64,000 nucleotides of DNA from Hymenobacter aranciens (GCF_030580865.1 NZ_JAUQSY010000002.1:124001-188000), one strand, 5' to 3'. Shown: positions 7,529 through 17,102, counted from the first letter of the stretch. Translations and numbers: made by a program. Notes: generated by a model from the letters alone, not told the origin.

Positions 7529-10500
7529 CTATTCTACGAGCAGGCGCTTCGTGGCCAGGCCTTGTGCCGTAACCACCTGCACGAGGTAGAAACCGGCGGG
7601 CAGCGTGGCCAGGCTCAGGGTGAGGGAGGTATCGGCGGCGCTGGCGGGCAGGGTGGTGCTTTGCAGCACCTGGCCCAGCGCATTGCTCAGCTGCACTACC
7701 GCGCCCCGCCGGAGCAGCAGGGTGCCGGGCAGGGTGAGCGTGGCCTCGTGGTGCGCCGGGTTGGGGTGCAGGCCCAGCTGCGCGGCCAGGGCGGCGGAGT
7801 GGGTACCCAGCGGCGCCGTAAGGGTGGTAGTAGCCGAGGAACCATTGTTGTAACCGCAATCCGTAGCTACCGCAAAGGTGTAGCTGACTCCCGGCACCAG
7901 CGTCAGGGTGACGGGGGAGATGACCGGCGCGGGCACTACCTGCAGCGAGCCGCCGCTGGCAGTGTAGTTCACGGCGTAGCCCCGGCCGTTGGGCGGGCCG
8001 GTCCAGGCAAAGCTGTAGGTATTGGCGCGGCCGGCGACGGGCGTCAGGGTAAGGTTGGTGGCGGGGGCGCAGGGCAGGGCGGTGCTGGCCGTGGCGCACA
8101 GCGGCGGGGCCGAGGTGGTGCCGCCGGCGCAGTTGCTCACCAGGCACACCTCGTAGCTGGTGTTGGGTGTCAGGCCGGTAATCGTCAGCGGCGAGCTCAC
8201 GTTCGCAACGGTAACGGTGGGGCCGCCCGCCGTGGGAACGTAGGTGAGCGTGGTGCTGCTCACGCCCGGCGTGCCCGGGGTAAAGCTGACATCGAGGCCG
8301 GTGAGCGGATTTAGAAAGCTGGTAGTGACGCTAAGGCCAGTGGGCGGCGGACAAATCGCAATGCGCGGTACGCAGTTGAGCGTCAGCTCGAACGTGCCAA
8401 ATGCCGGGATAGACTGCCGGGCACTCACGAAAATATAGTACGTGGTACCAAGCTGGCTCAGAAAATTGTACTGACCATACTCCGGGTTGGCCGGGCAGCC
8501 CGAGTTGCCCGAGCTTTGCCCCACGCAGGTCAGAGCGCCGCAGGTACCGCTGAATACCCGGATGGAATTAGGAAAGTCGGTGAGTGGCCGGCAGGTGCTC
8601 AGCTTGATGCTGTCGCCGGTGCCTACGAAGCGGTAAAACAAGCCCGCAGAGCCACTACCGCCACAGGACGTGGCCGGCAGCGTCACGGGATGAGCATTGA
8701 AGGTCGAGGCAATAATGGTTTGCCCGCAAACGACGGGCAGCGCGCCGGCGCACTCCTCGTTGACGGGCCCCACCGGCGTGGTGCTGAAGGTCAGCGTCAC
8801 GGGCAGGCTCTGGCCGCTGCCGCAGCTGCTCACGATGCTGGCCGTGTAGGTGGTGCTCGGCAGCAGGCCCGTGAGCGGAATGGGCCGGGCCGTGGTCGTA
8901 AAGGTTGAAGTGAAGCCCCCGGCGCTGGTGAGCGTGACGGTGTAGCCGGTGCTGCCCGCTGCCGGCGAAAACATCAACCGGGCCGAGCTGGCGGTCAGGG
9001 CTTCCACACGGGCATTGGTAATGTTGTTGCACGCGGCGGGCTCGCTGATGCAGATGGCAAACGTGTCGGCCGGAATGCCCAGCAGGTCCTCATCGTAGCC
9101 CACGCGCACGTAGTAGGTCGTGTTAGGCGTCAGATTGCGCAGGATGAGCGGCGCCGCCGCCTGCGCCACGCCCACCGGCCCGCTGCTGCCCGTGGTGCAG
9201 CCTAGCTGCGCGAAGGTGCCGGTGCAGCTGGCAGCGCTGCCCGCCGCCAGGTGCGTGGCCGCGGCCCCCGTAACGACAATGCTGGCACCCTGGCTGCCCG
9301 CCCCGGTAGCGGGCGTCGTGAACGTGAACCACACGTCGCGCGACGGATTCTGCGCGCCGCACAAGCCCAGCGCCGCCACCGACTGGGTGGCCCCCACCAG
9401 GGTGCCGGTGACCGGGGCGGTGCAGCTGGCGCCGCCCATCGGCACGGCAATGGCGCCGCAGGGCTCGTCGTTGGCCAGCAGCTGGGTTTGAATGGATACC
9501 GGTCCGCTGAGGGTGCTGGGGCCGTCGGCGCCGCAGTCGCGGCGCACGTAGAAGTCGTAGGCCTGGCCGGGCGTCAGGGCCGTGGCCGTGTAGGTGGTGC
9601 TGCTCAGGCCCGGCACCCGCGTAGCGCCCGGGGCCGAGGTGCCCGGCACAAAGCCCGCCGGGCCATATTCAACAATGAACGTGCCGCCCGGGCCGGTGGC
9701 CTGCCAGTCGAAGCGGACCTCCGTCCGGCTCAGCAAAGTAACCTGCAGGGCCGTGGGAGCGGGGCAGGCCGGGGCCGGCGTGAGGCAAATGGAGAATTGA
9801 CTGATGGTGCTGGGGCCGCTTATGTACGACGTAGTACCTCCCGACACGGCCAGGAAGTACGTGGTGCCCGGGCTCAGGCCCGCCACCGTGAGCGGCGGAG
9901 CCACCGACAAACCATCCGAGATGCTGCACCCCAGCTCGGTGAAGGGGCCATTGGCGCCATTCAGGCTGCTGAATACCCGCAGAAAGCTTCCATTGACGCG
10001 GTTCGGGGGGCTGGCTACGGTGGCGGTGATGCCCCGGCTGCCCGGCCCGGTAGCGGCAGTGGTGAAGGAAAACCATACATCCCTGGAGCTGGCGCTGTTG
10101 GCCGAGCAAGGGGAGGCCCCGTAGCCGTTGGGCACGGTAGCGGTGGCCTGGCGCAGCGAGCCCACCACCGGCTGGCAGGTGGCCGCCAGGGGCAAGGCTA
10201 CCGCCCCGGCCGGCTCGTCCTGCGGATTGCCGGACATAAACGTGCGGGTGATAATCGTGCCCGGCCCGCCACTGGCGCAAATGGCCTGCAGCGTGACGGT
10301 GTATTCCGTAAGCGGGGTCAAGCCAGTTAGTTGGATAGGTGTCGTGGTCGGGTTGGGCGTGAGCGTAGTAGCCGGGCCGCCCGCCGTCGGGGCATACGTC
10401 ACGAGGTAGCTGAGATTACCCGGCCCCGGCAAAAACTGCAGCTGCGCCGTAGCCGCCGTGATATTAGCCAGGTCCACGTTGATAGGGTCGCCGCAGGCGG

Positions 10501-11287
10501 GCGGGTCGGCTATGCAAATCGTGAAAGGGCCCAGGCCTACATTGTATTGCGATACCCGCAGGTAGTAAGTAGTATTAGGCGTGAGGGTGCCCAGCACCAA
10601 AGGCGGCGCCGTCTGGCTGGTGAATGTACCAGCAGTACAGGCTATTTCGGTGAGCGGAGCGCCGCAGCCGCCCCCCGCAAATAGGCGCAGCTCGCCGGCC
10701 GTGGCGCCCGCGACGGTGATGGTCGCGCCCGTGCTGGCCGGTCCCGTTGCCGCCGTGGTGAAGCGGTACCATACGTCAAAGGGCCGCGTGTTCGAGCAGC
10801 CGGCTTGGGAGTACCCATTGGCCGGGCTGGTGGTGGCCCCGACGAGCGTGCCGGCGGTGGGCTGGCAGGTGGCTCCGCTCAGCGGCAGCACCTGGGCCGT
10901 GCAAGGCTCATCGTTGAGCACAGACGTAGTGAACGTGAGGGTAGAGGCCGGACTGACGCCGCCCCCGCTGCAATTGCTGCTCACGCTGACGGTGTACCTG
11001 GTGTTGGGCAGCAGGTTGGTAAGGCTCACCGGCGGGGCCGTCGGGTTGGGGCTCACGACCACCGCCGTGGTGCCGCCCGGATACGTGTACGACACCGTGT
11101 AGCTCAGCGCCGCGCCCGGTCCGGTGAAAGCCAGCGTGGCGCCGGTGCCCGTGAGGTTGCTGACGGCCAGGCCAGTCGGGGCCGGGCACTGCCCCCAGGC
11201 CATTGATAAGCAGCCAAACCACAGCAGCACCGGCAGCAGCTGGCGGCAAATGGTTGAAATGGTAGATGAAGTAAGGGTTGTTTGCAC
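7529..11287 (-). CDS. Large secreted FN3-repeat protein with T9SS sorting domain
   Basis: The 1252-residue protein has a signal peptide (ending LSMAWGQ) and alternates two module types. One is a fibronectin-III-like domain, recognisable by CPAPTxLxV at the start and LTGLxPxTxYTVxVxSxC near the end. The other is a roughly 100-residue module beginning NDEPCxAxxLPL and containing RDVWFxFTTAATGPxS and LTPNTTYYLRV, most like a pre-peptidase C-terminal or CUB-like beta sandwich. Four to five such pairs are present. The last 80 residues (LHPNPAHHEATLTLPG... LPAGFYLVQVVTAQGLATKRLLVE) form a type A Por sorting domain, which directs the protein through T9SS to the cell surface. Adhesion or polymer binding is inferred. 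Even Cys content suggests disulphides. Confidence 0.88.
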   Translation of the reverse strand: MQTTLTSSTISTICRQLLPVLLWFGCLSMAWGQCPAPTGLAVSNLTGTGATLAFTGPGAALSYTVSYTYPGGTTAVVVSPNPTAPPVSLTNLLPNTRYTVSVSSNCSGGGVSPASTLTFTTSVLNDEPCTAQVLPLSGATCQPTAGTLVGATTSPANGYSQAGCSNTRPFDVWYRFTTAATGPASTGATITVAGATAGELRLFAGGGCGAPLTEIACTAGTFTSQTAPPLVLGTLTPNTTYYLRVSQYNVGLGPFTICIADPPACGDPINVDLANITAATAQLQFLPGPGNLSYLVTYAPTAGGPATTLTPNPTTTPIQLTGLTPLTEYTVTLQAICASGGPGTIITRTFMSGNPQDEPAGAVALPLAATCQPVVGSLRQATATVPNGYGASPCSANSASSRDVWFSFTTAATGPGSRGITATVASPPNRVNGSFLRVFSSLNGANGPFTELGCSISDGLSVAPPLTVAGLSPGTTYFLAVSGGTTSYISGPSTISQFSICLTPAPACPAPTALQVTLLSRTEVRFDWQATGPGGTFIVEYGPAGFVPGTSAPGATRVPGLSSTTYTATALTPGQAYDFYVRRDCGADGPSTLSGPVSIQTQLLANDEPCGAIAVPMGGASCTAPVTGTLVGATQSVAALGLCGAQNPSRDVWFTFTTPATGAGSQGASIVVTGAAATHLAAGSAASCTGTFAQLGCTTGSSGPVGVAQAAAPLILRNLTPNTTYYVRVGYDEDLLGIPADTFAICISEPAACNNITNARVEALTASSARLMFSPAAGSTGYTVTLTSAGGFTSTFTTTARPIPLTGLLPSTTYTASIVSSCGSGQSLPVTLTFSTTPVGPVNEECAGALPVVCGQTIIASTFNAHPVTLPATSCGGSGSAGLFYRFVGTGDSIKLSTCRPLTDFPNSIRVFSGTCGALTCVGQSSGNSGCPANPEYGQYNFLSQLGTTYYIFVSARQSIPAFGTFELTLNCVPRIAICPPPTGLSVTTSFLNPLTGLDVSFTPGTPGVSSTTLTYVPTAGGPTVTVANVSSPLTITGLTPNTSYEVCLVSNCAGGTTSAPPLCATASTALPCAPATNLTLTPVAGRANTYSFAWTGPPNGRGYAVNYTASGGSLQVVPAPVISPVTLTLVPGVSYTFAVATDCGYNNGSSATTTLTAPLGTHSAALAAQLGLHPNPAHHEATLTLPGTLLLRRGAVVQLSNALGQVLQSTTLPASAADTSLTLSLATLPAGFYLVQVVTAQGLATKRLLVE

Positions 11288-11394
11288 AGCAGAAGTGAGA
11301 GATGAGGTGAAAAATCGGCACTAGATACGACCTTTTCTGCGAAAGCCCGCTTACAACCGGCACCCTTGGGAGCGGCTTACGGCTAGCCGGTTGC

Positions 11395-12117
11395 CTAAAG
11401 CGCCAGGTAAAACCCCGCCAGCAGCGCCCGAAACGCCGGCGAGTAGTCCTCGCCCGCCGTTGCCCGGATAGCCAACTCGGTTTCCACTACCGGCCCCGCC
11501 ACCCGCCGAAACCCCACGATGTGCCGGAGCACGCGGCTGCCCGCCCGGTGCCGCACCACCAGCCGCGTGGCCGGGTGCAGCTGCACCTGCCCGGCCTCCC
11601 GCTCGAAAGCGGCCATCTCAAGGGGCGGCAGCAGCACCGTCAGCAGGCCGTTTGAGGCGAGAAATTCCGCCGCGAAGCCCGCCAGCTCAGCAAAGGAAAG
11701 CGTATCGGGCGCGGTGTGGCGGGCGGTGCTGCGCGCCGCATCGGGCGAGCGCAGCGACTGCTGGAAAAACGGCGGATTGCAGATAATGTGGCTAAATGAA
11801 GCTGGCTGTGTGCCCGCATAAGCGGCCAGACTCAGCGGCTGCACGCGGATGCGGCTGGCCCAGGGGCTGGCGGCTACGTTTTCGGCAGCTTGGGCAGCGG
11901 CGGCTTCGTCAATTTCGATAGCTTCGATGTCCACGCCGGGGTGGCGCTGGGCGGCCATCAGCGCCAGCAGGCCGGTGCCGGTGCCAATGTCGAGCAGGCG
12001 GGTGGCGCCGTGCAGGTCGGCCACGGCGCCGAGCAGGCAGGCGTCGGTGCTCACCTTCATGGCGCAGGCCGCCTGCGCGATGCGGAACTGCTGGAACTCA
12101 AAGTAGTCGTTGGGCAT
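11395..12117 (-). CDS. trmN: TrmN6-like tRNA m6A37 methyltransferase
   Basis: This 240-residue SAM-dependent methyltransferase is related to E. coli YfiC/TrmN6, which methylates adenine 37 of tRNA1(Val). The SAM-binding motif I LLDIGTGTGLLALM lies at residues 41-54, the acidic motif II IEAIEIDEAAA near 65-75, and the catalytic N-P-P-F motif IICNPPFFQQ at 111-120, the signature of amino-group N6 methylation. The start MPNDYFEFQQF is chosen over an upstream Met because it matches the conserved family N-terminus (FxFKQFxIxQ) and because a promoter box lies just 7 bp upstream of it. The tRNA target is inferred from family knowledge. Confidence 0.82.
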   Translation of the reverse strand: MPNDYFEFQQFRIAQAACAMKVSTDACLLGAVADLHGATRLLDIGTGTGLLALMAAQRHPGVDIEAIEIDEAAAAQAAENVAASPWASRIRVQPLSLAAYAGTQPASFSHIICNPPFFQQSLRSPDAARSTARHTAPDTLSFAELAGFAAEFLASNGLLTVLLPPLEMAAFEREAGQVQLHPATRLVVRHRAGSRVLRHIVGFRRVAGPVVETELAIRATAGEDYSPAFRALLAGFYLAL

Positions 12118-12123
12118 AAGCTG

Positions 12124-12131
12124 CAAACATA
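12124..12131 (-). promoter_or_regulatory. -7 box (TAnnTTTG) for trmN
   Basis: The minus strand reads TATGTTTG, ending 7 bp before the chosen ATG at 12117, implying a very short or absent leader. Confidence 0.4.
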
Positions 12132-12243
12132 CTGCCTGCCTATGCGGGCCGCTGAACAAAGCAAAACCTTTTTAGAGATAGGAGGTTCGGGGTGAGGTAT
12201 TCCATACGCTTTCACTTCATCTTCTCATCACTTACTTGCCCCT

Positions 12244-13323
12244 ATGAAGCCAACACGTTTACTTATTGCCTTACTGCTGCTGCTGCCCGCCCTGCGCACC
12301 GTGGCGCAATGCTCCTTCACACCCACGGTTACGCCCAATAACCTGATTTTGTGCCCGAATTCACAGGATACCATCTGGACGCAGGCCTACGATTCTTACC
12401 AGTGGTATAAGGACAACGTGCTGCTGCCGGGCGCCACCAACCGCTACTACGTGGTCGATGCTTTCCAGGACTCCGGCAGTGAGTTTAAGGTGGCAGCCAC
12501 GCAGGCGGGCTGCACGGCCACCTCGGCCAACGTGCTCGTCGATGGCTGGGCGTTTCTGCCGGTCAGCGTGGTGTCGCGCGGCGGGGCCACGGGCTTTGCC
12601 ATCGACCCCAACAACGGCTCCGTCATTCTCTGCGACTCGACGCGTCTGCACGACCGGGACACGCTGTATCTGAGCGTAAACGCGCCGTACACCACGAACA
12701 TCAAGTGGTACCACAACGGCGCCTTGCTGCCGGGCGCCAGCAGCCCCACCCTGACAATAGCGGAGACGGGAAGCTATTACGTGGAAGGCGCACCGGCCAA
12801 GTGCCCGAACTACGTGCAGCGCAGCCTGCCCGTGGATGTGGTGGTGCGCCAGCCCACCCGCCCACTCATCACCCAGGTGGGTTCGCAGCTGCAGGCCAAT
12901 CCGCCCGCCGGGCAGGCACTGAGCTCCTACCAGTGGTACCTTAATGGCGTGGCCATCGGGGGCGCTACCGGCAACGTGTACAATCCTACCGCCCTGGGAA
13001 CCTACTGGGTACAGGCCGAGGACCCGTACTGTCACACCATTTCGAGTCCGTTTCAGCTCACCACACTGGCCGCGCGCGGCAGTGCCCTGGCGCAGCAAAC
13101 TAGTGTGTATCCGAACCCCACCCGTGGCGTGGTGTACCTCGCCTCGCCCCTGCGCCTGACGGCTACGCTCTACTCGCTCACCGGCCAGACGGTGCGCGCG
13201 GCGGCCCCGGCCACCAGCCTCGACCTGAACGGCTTGCCCGATGGCATGTACCTGCTGCAACTTCGCGGGCCGGATGGGACCATTGTGAAAACCGAGAAGC
13301 TGGTAAAAGTCGCGCAGGAATAA
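12244..13323 (+). CDS. Secreted Ig-like protein with T9SS sorting domain
   Basis: This 359-residue exported protein has a clear signal peptide (MKPTRLLIALLLLLPALRTVAQ). Three Ig-like or PKD-like modules follow, each marked by a YQWYKDN / IKWYHNG / YQWYLNG strand and a GxYYVE or GTYWVQA strand, with paired cysteines. The final 75 residues (TSVYPNPTRGVVYL..., YSLTGQTV, LPDGMYLLQL...VKTEKLVK) form a type A T9SS sorting domain, so it is exported across the outer membrane and probably anchored at the surface. The function is likely adhesion or ligand binding. It stands alone with a strong terminator directly after it. Confidence 0.87.
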   Translation: MKPTRLLIALLLLLPALRTVAQCSFTPTVTPNNLILCPNSQDTIWTQAYDSYQWYKDNVLLPGATNRYYVVDAFQDSGSEFKVAATQAGCTATSANVLVDGWAFLPVSVVSRGGATGFAIDPNNGSVILCDSTRLHDRDTLYLSVNAPYTTNIKWYHNGALLPGASSPTLTIAETGSYYVEGAPAKCPNYVQRSLPVDVVVRQPTRPLITQVGSQLQANPPAGQALSSYQWYLNGVAIGGATGNVYNPTALGTYWVQAEDPYCHTISSPFQLTTLAARGSALAQQTSVYPNPTRGVVYLASPLRLTATLYSLTGQTVRAAAPATSLDLNGLPDGMYLLQLRGPDGTIVKTEKLVKVAQE

Positions 13324-13348
13324 CCGGCCGGCCTGGTTTCGCGACGCC

Positions 13349-13384
13349 AAAGCCCCGTTTCCCCGCCGGAAACGGGGCTTTTTT
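13349..13384 (+). terminator. Rho-independent terminator
   Basis: A strong stem (AAGCCCCGTTTCC paired with GGAAACGGGGCTT) is followed by a run of T, 25 bp after the stop of the T9SS protein gene. Confidence 0.9.
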
Positions 13385-13456
13385 GTAGCACCGTGCCCGT
13401 TCAGGCCGGCGTAGCGGCGGAGTTCATTAGTTCATAAGCAGTTTAGCCGTCACCAG

Positions 13457-14596
13457 CTAGCCCGGCAGCTGCGGGGCGCCTTTGTGGCGATGCCAGCGCT
13501 GCAGCAGCCAGCGGTGGGCCGGCTTTTCCAGGCCATAGTACAGCCCGATGGACGCCAGCCACAGCAGCGCCAGCAGCACCAGCGTGGCTACCGGCGGCGC
13601 CAGGGCGGGCACCAACCAGGGCCGCAGCCACTGCGCCACCACCCCCATGTGCAGCAGATAGAAGCAGTACGAAGCGCGCCCCAACAGCTGCAGCGGGGCC
13701 GAGCCCAGCCCGCGGCTTAGCCAGGTGGTTTCGGTGGCCAGGCCCACCAGCAGCAGGCCGGTGGCCCAGGGCAGCAGCAGGTTATTGGCCAGCGCGCCGG
13801 GCAGCACCACGATGCTCACGCCTACACCCGCCGCGTGGTGAATACCCGTCAGCAGCGCCACGGCTAGCCCCAGCGCCAGGCTGCCCAGCAGCGTCAGCCG
13901 CCCGCGCTTCGGGGTTTGTTCCGGCGTTTCCCGGAAAAAAAACCAGGCGAAGCCCGCGCCCACCAGGAACTCGGTCAGGCGGCCGAATATCGTCGCTTTC
14001 AGCACGAACATGTAAGTGCCCAGCCCCGGCAGCAATGCATAAACGCCCAGGCCCAGGCCGGCCAGCCCCAGCGCCAGCAGCGGCCAGGCCCGGCGCGGCC
14101 CGAATCGCCAGCCCAGCCAGAACAGCACCGGCGCCAGCAGATAAAAGCCTTCTTCCACCGTGAGCGACCAGGCCGGGCCGATGCCGGTGAGATACCATTC
14201 TTCGGTGAGGCCTTTGAGCAGCGTTACGTTCACGATATACAGCTTCAGCCACTTACCGAACGCCTGGGGCACCTCGAAATAGCTGGCGAGGAAGGTGGCC
14301 GTGGTCAGCACCACGTACACCGGCGCGATGCGCGCCACCCGGTGCACCAGGTAATCGAGCCAGACGCGGGGCGTGAAGCGGCGGCTGGCGTAGCGCCGCG
14401 TGAGCAGAAAGCCGCTCAGGGTGAAAAACACCGACACGCCAATGTGCAGCTCGCTGATGACGGCCCGGAAGTCAGTAGCCAGCTTAGGCGAGCTAAACCA
14501 CGCCACCCCGCGCTGATGAAACATAAACACGGCCAGCGCCGCCAGCGCCCGCAGGCCCGTCAGGGCCGGGTAGTACGCTGGGGAGGTTTGCCTCAT
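13457..14596 (-). CDS. Acyltransferase family 3 (OafA/YrhL-like)
   Basis: This 379-residue inner-membrane protein has about ten hydrophobic segments. Its N-terminal signature is YYPALTGLRALAALAVFMFHQRG, then HIGVSVFFTLSGFLLTRRY, which are the conserved family 3 elements, including the histidine proposed to act in acyl transfer. Family members O-acetylate or otherwise acylate sugars of LPS, exopolysaccharide or peptidoglycan; the acceptor here is unknown. Its ATG overlaps the TGA of rnhA by four bases (ATGA), so translation of the two is probably coupled even though the functions are unrelated. Confidence 0.85.
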   Translation of the reverse strand: MRQTSPAYYPALTGLRALAALAVFMFHQRGVAWFSSPKLATDFRAVISELHIGVSVFFTLSGFLLTRRYASRRFTPRVWLDYLVHRVARIAPVYVVLTTATFLASYFEVPQAFGKWLKLYIVNVTLLKGLTEEWYLTGIGPAWSLTVEEGFYLLAPVLFWLGWRFGPRRAWPLLALGLAGLGLGVYALLPGLGTYMFVLKATIFGRLTEFLVGAGFAWFFFRETPEQTPKRGRLTLLGSLALGLAVALLTGIHHAAGVGVSIVVLPGALANNLLLPWATGLLLVGLATETTWLSRGLGSAPLQLLGRASYCFYLLHMGVVAQWLRPWLVPALAPPVATLVLLALLWLASIGLYYGLEKPAHRWLLQRWHRHKGAPQLPG

Positions 14597-15078
14597 AGCA
14601 GGGGAGCGGCGGCCACGATGCGCTCGTAGCCTTCGTCGGGCAGCAGGCCTTTGCCGAGGGCGCTTTGCACGGCCAGCACGTCGCAGCGCTCGTTTTCGGC
14701 GTGGCCGGCGTGGCCCTTTATCCAGCGGAAGGTGACGGTGCGCTGCCGGTACACTTTCAGGAAGCGGCGCCAGAGGTCTTCGTTGGCTTTCTTGGCGAAA
14801 TCGGGCTTGCGCTCCCAGTTGAACACCCAGCGCTGAACCACGGCATCGACCACGTACTTGGAATCGGACACCACCAGCACCGGGATTTCGGGGCGCGTGA
14901 CGGCCTCCAGGCCCACTATCACGGCCAGCAGCTCCATGCGGTTGTTGGTGGTGAGGCGAAAGCCCTGGGTGAGCTCCTTTTCGTGGGGGCCATAGCGCAG
15001 GATGGCGCCGTAGCCCCCCGGGCCGGGGTTGCCGCGGGCCGAGCCGTCGGTGTAGAGGTGAATGGTGGGGGAGGACAT
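14593..15078 (-). CDS. rnhA: Ribonuclease HI
   Basis: This 161-residue enzyme removes the RNA strand of RNA-DNA hybrids such as R-loops and primers. The DEDD active site is visible: Asp in IHLYTDGSARGNPGPGG (residue 10), Glu in NNRMELLAVI (near 48), Asp in LVVSDSKYV (near 70) and the last Asp in NERCDVLA (near 134). The basic KWI-type segment TFRWIKGHAGHAENE matches the substrate-handling region. Length is typical of the bacterial type 1 enzyme without a hybrid-binding domain. It leads a two-gene unit with the acyltransferase. Confidence 0.95.
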   Translation of the reverse strand: MSSPTIHLYTDGSARGNPGPGGYGAILRYGPHEKELTQGFRLTTNNRMELLAVIVGLEAVTRPEIPVLVVSDSKYVVDAVVQRWVFNWERKPDFAKKANEDLWRRFLKVYRQRTVTFRWIKGHAGHAENERCDVLAVQSALGKGLLPDEGYERIVAAAPLL

Positions 15079-15107
15079 GGGAGAGGAAGGGAGACGGAGA
15101 AAAAATC

Positions 15108-15234
15108 AGAACGTCATCCTGAGCGCAGCGAAAGGACCTCGCCCGCTTCGTTGAACGATGACGGCAGAACGATTTTGATTACTGCCACACGAGGCGCGGG
15201 CGAGGTCCTTTCGCTACGCTCAGGATGACGTTCT
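15108..15234. repeat. Dispersed fold-back repeat, family R1
   Basis: Terminal arms of about 39 bp (15108-15146 and 15196-15234) are inverted copies containing GTCATCCTGAGC and AAAGGACCTCGCCCGC, around a variable centre. A related copy lies at 23,248-23,372 and a diverged one at 22,580-22,690. The pattern is that of a REP/MITE-like family at gene ends. Confidence 0.85.
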
Positions 15235-15247
15235 ATCGAAGACGTTC

Positions 15248-15808
15248 TTAAAAATTCGCTTTAAATAGCTTGATGGCAATAGCCAGCAGAATCACCCCGA
15301 ACACGCGGCGCAGCACGTTCTCGCCGGCCTTGCCGAGCTGGCGCTCAATCCAGGGGCTGGTTTTGAGCACGACGTAGACGAACACCAGATTGAGCCCGAT
15401 GCCGACGAGGATGTTGGGCACCGAGTAGGCGGCGCGCAGCGAGAGCAGCGTCGTCATGGTGCCGGCGCCCACGATGAGCGGAAACGCCAGCGGCACAATG
15501 GAGCCGGTGCTGTCGTTGAGGTCCGACTTAAACAGCTCAATGTTGAGCGTCATCTCCAGGCCGATGAGGAAGATAATGACCGCGCCCGCCAGGGCAAAGC
15601 TCTGGTTATCGACCCCGAACAAGCCCAGAATACTCTGCCCCAGAAACAGGAACGTGACCATGATGCAGCCCGCCACGAAGGTGGCCAGCTCGGGCTTGAT
15701 GCGGCCCTCGCGCTGCCGAATCTGGATGATGATGGGGATGGAGCCGATGATGTCAATCACGGCAAAGAGCGTGAGGGTGACGGATAGGATGTGCTTGAAA
15801 ACGAGCAT
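15248..15808 (-). CDS. MarC family integral membrane protein
   Basis: This 186-residue protein is predicted to cross the membrane six times. Its start (FKHILSVTLTLFAVIDIIGSIPIII) and the loop LVSLAFPLIVGAG-like segment (SIVPLAFPLIVGAGTMTTLL) are hallmarks of the MarC/UPF0056 family. The transport substrate and role are unknown; MarC itself was wrongly linked to antibiotic resistance. It is flanked on both sides by fold-back repeats and is probably a single-gene unit. Confidence 0.88.
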   Translation of the reverse strand: MLVFKHILSVTLTLFAVIDIIGSIPIIIQIRQREGRIKPELATFVAGCIMVTFLFLGQSILGLFGVDNQSFALAGAVIIFLIGLEMTLNIELFKSDLNDSTGSIVPLAFPLIVGAGTMTTLLSLRAAYSVPNILVGIGLNLVFVYVVLKTSPWIERQLGKAGENVLRRVFGVILLAIAIKLFKANF

Positions 15809-15812
15809 AGGC

Positions 15813-16012
15813 AGAACGAAAACTCCCCTCCTTGGAAAGGAGGGGATGTGAGCCGCGAAGAGCGGCGAACGGGGGTGGTTCGCCCGCTCGCGCCGTTAGG
15901 GGAAGTTAGTGGTGGCGGGAGGGTCGTTCTAGCGGCGCGACCGGGCGAACCACCCCCGTTCAGCCTGCGGCTGAACATCCCCTCCTTTCCAAGGAGGGGA
16001 GCTTGTCGTTCT
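15813..16012. repeat. Dispersed fold-back repeat, family R2 (MITE-like)
   Basis: The 200-bp element has terminal inverted arms beginning AGAACGA and containing CTCCCCTCCTTGGAAAGG, and inner inverted blocks GGGGGTGGTT / AACCACCCCC. A second copy with the same arms but a different centre lies at 34,393-34,615. Shared ends with divergent middles suggest a non-autonomous mobile repeat. Confidence 0.88.
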
Positions 16013-16025
16013 TTCAGCCCTTTAC

Positions 16026-17102
16026 CTACCCCGGAAACTCCTTCACAAAAAACTGCACCAGCGCCTCAAACGCCGCATCGGGCACGGCGGGGAAGTTGGC
16101 GATGCGGATGGTGGTGTTTTTGAGGGGGCCGTAGCCGCTGCCCAGGTGCAGGCCGGCTTCCTTGGCTTTGGCCTTGATTTCGTCGATGAGGGCGGCCTCG
16201 CCGCGCAGGCCGATGACGGTGGTGGAGCGGGTTTCGGGGTTGGTGATGAGGGGCGTGAGGGGCGTGTTGTGCTCGAAGAAGGCGTAGAGCTTCTCGGCGC
16301 GGTCCACGAGGTGCTGGTGCACGGTTTTGATGGGCTCGCGCTCGGCCAGCACCCGGCCCAGGAGGTAGATGCCCAGCACGTTGGGGGTGTAGTTGGTCTG
16401 GTGGTTGAGCATCTGCGAGAGCATGGCCGGCAGGGCATTGTAGTGGGCGCGGTCGTTGACGGCCTTGGCCTGGGCCACGGCGCGGGGCGAGAGCACCAGG
16501 ATGCCCAGGCCGGCGGGCAGGCCGAAGCACTTCTGCACCGAGGCCAGCCACACGTCGGCCTTGATGAACTTGAGGTTGATGCCGGCCATCGAACTGGTGG
16601 CATCCACGGCCAGCAGGGCGTTGCCGAGGCGGTTGAAGAGGTTCAGGATAAAGCCCTCGCGCAGCTGGGTGGCGGTGCTGGTTTCGTTCTGGGTGATGGC
16701 CACGAGGTCGTAGCTGTCGAGCGGCTGGGGCAGGGTGGCGAAGTTGGGCACCTCATCGAGGCCGAAGACCACGCCGGTGCTCTCGGGGCGCTGGGCCTGG
16801 GCGTATTTCAGCCACTTGTGGCCGAAGTCGCCGTTGTAGAGGTGAAACGAGCGGCGCGGGGTGAGGCTCTGCACCAGGATTTCCCAGCACTCGGTGGCCG
16901 AGCCGGTGAACAGGACCGTGTAGTCCTGCGGGATGTTGAGCTTGGTTTTGAGGTCGGTCACGGTCTGGCGCACCAGGTTGGTGACCTTTTCGGAGCGGTG
17001 CGGGGCGGCGAGCCAGCCCTCGTCAAAAGCGTCTTGCAGGTAGCCGCGCACGGCGGGATAAACGGCCGAAGGACCGGGGTTGAAGGTGTAGGTAGCAGCC
17101 AC
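16026..17102 (-). CDS. serC: Phosphoserine aminotransferase-like class V aminotransferase
   Basis: This is a PLP enzyme of about 358 residues. Family features are the N-terminal YTFNPGPSAVYP, the TGSATECWEI substrate loop, the D-A-T-S-S metal-like loop LLAVDATSSMAGI, and the Schiff-base lysine in WLASVQKCFGLPAG. The sequence fits the Bacteroidota phosphoserine aminotransferase branch (serine and pyridoxal phosphate synthesis), though related class V enzymes cannot be excluded. An upstream ATG at 17159 exists, but the GTG at 17102 directly precedes the conserved start and leaves about 55 bp after the promoter box. Confidence 0.78.
   Translation of the reverse strand: MAATYTFNPGPSAVYPAVRGYLQDAFDEGWLAAPHRSEKVTNLVRQTVTDLKTKLNIPQDYTVLFTGSATECWEILVQSLTPRRSFHLYNGDFGHKWLKYAQAQRPESTGVVFGLDEVPNFATLPQPLDSYDLVAITQNETSTATQLREGFILNLFNRLGNALLAVDATSSMAGINLKFIKADVWLASVQKCFGLPAGLGILVLSPRAVAQAKAVNDRAHYNALPAMLSQMLNHQTNYTPNVLGIYLLGRVLAEREPIKTVHQHLVDRAEKLYAFFEHNTPLTPLITNPETRSTTVIGLRGEAALIDEIKAKAKEAGLHLGSGYGPLKNTTIRIANFPAVPDAAFEALVQFFVKEFPG

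Noticed and set aside
7529..11287. Long opposite-strand frames within the FN3 gene
   Set aside because: They are shadows of biased codons; the minus-strand frame has a signal peptide, repeats and a sorting domain.
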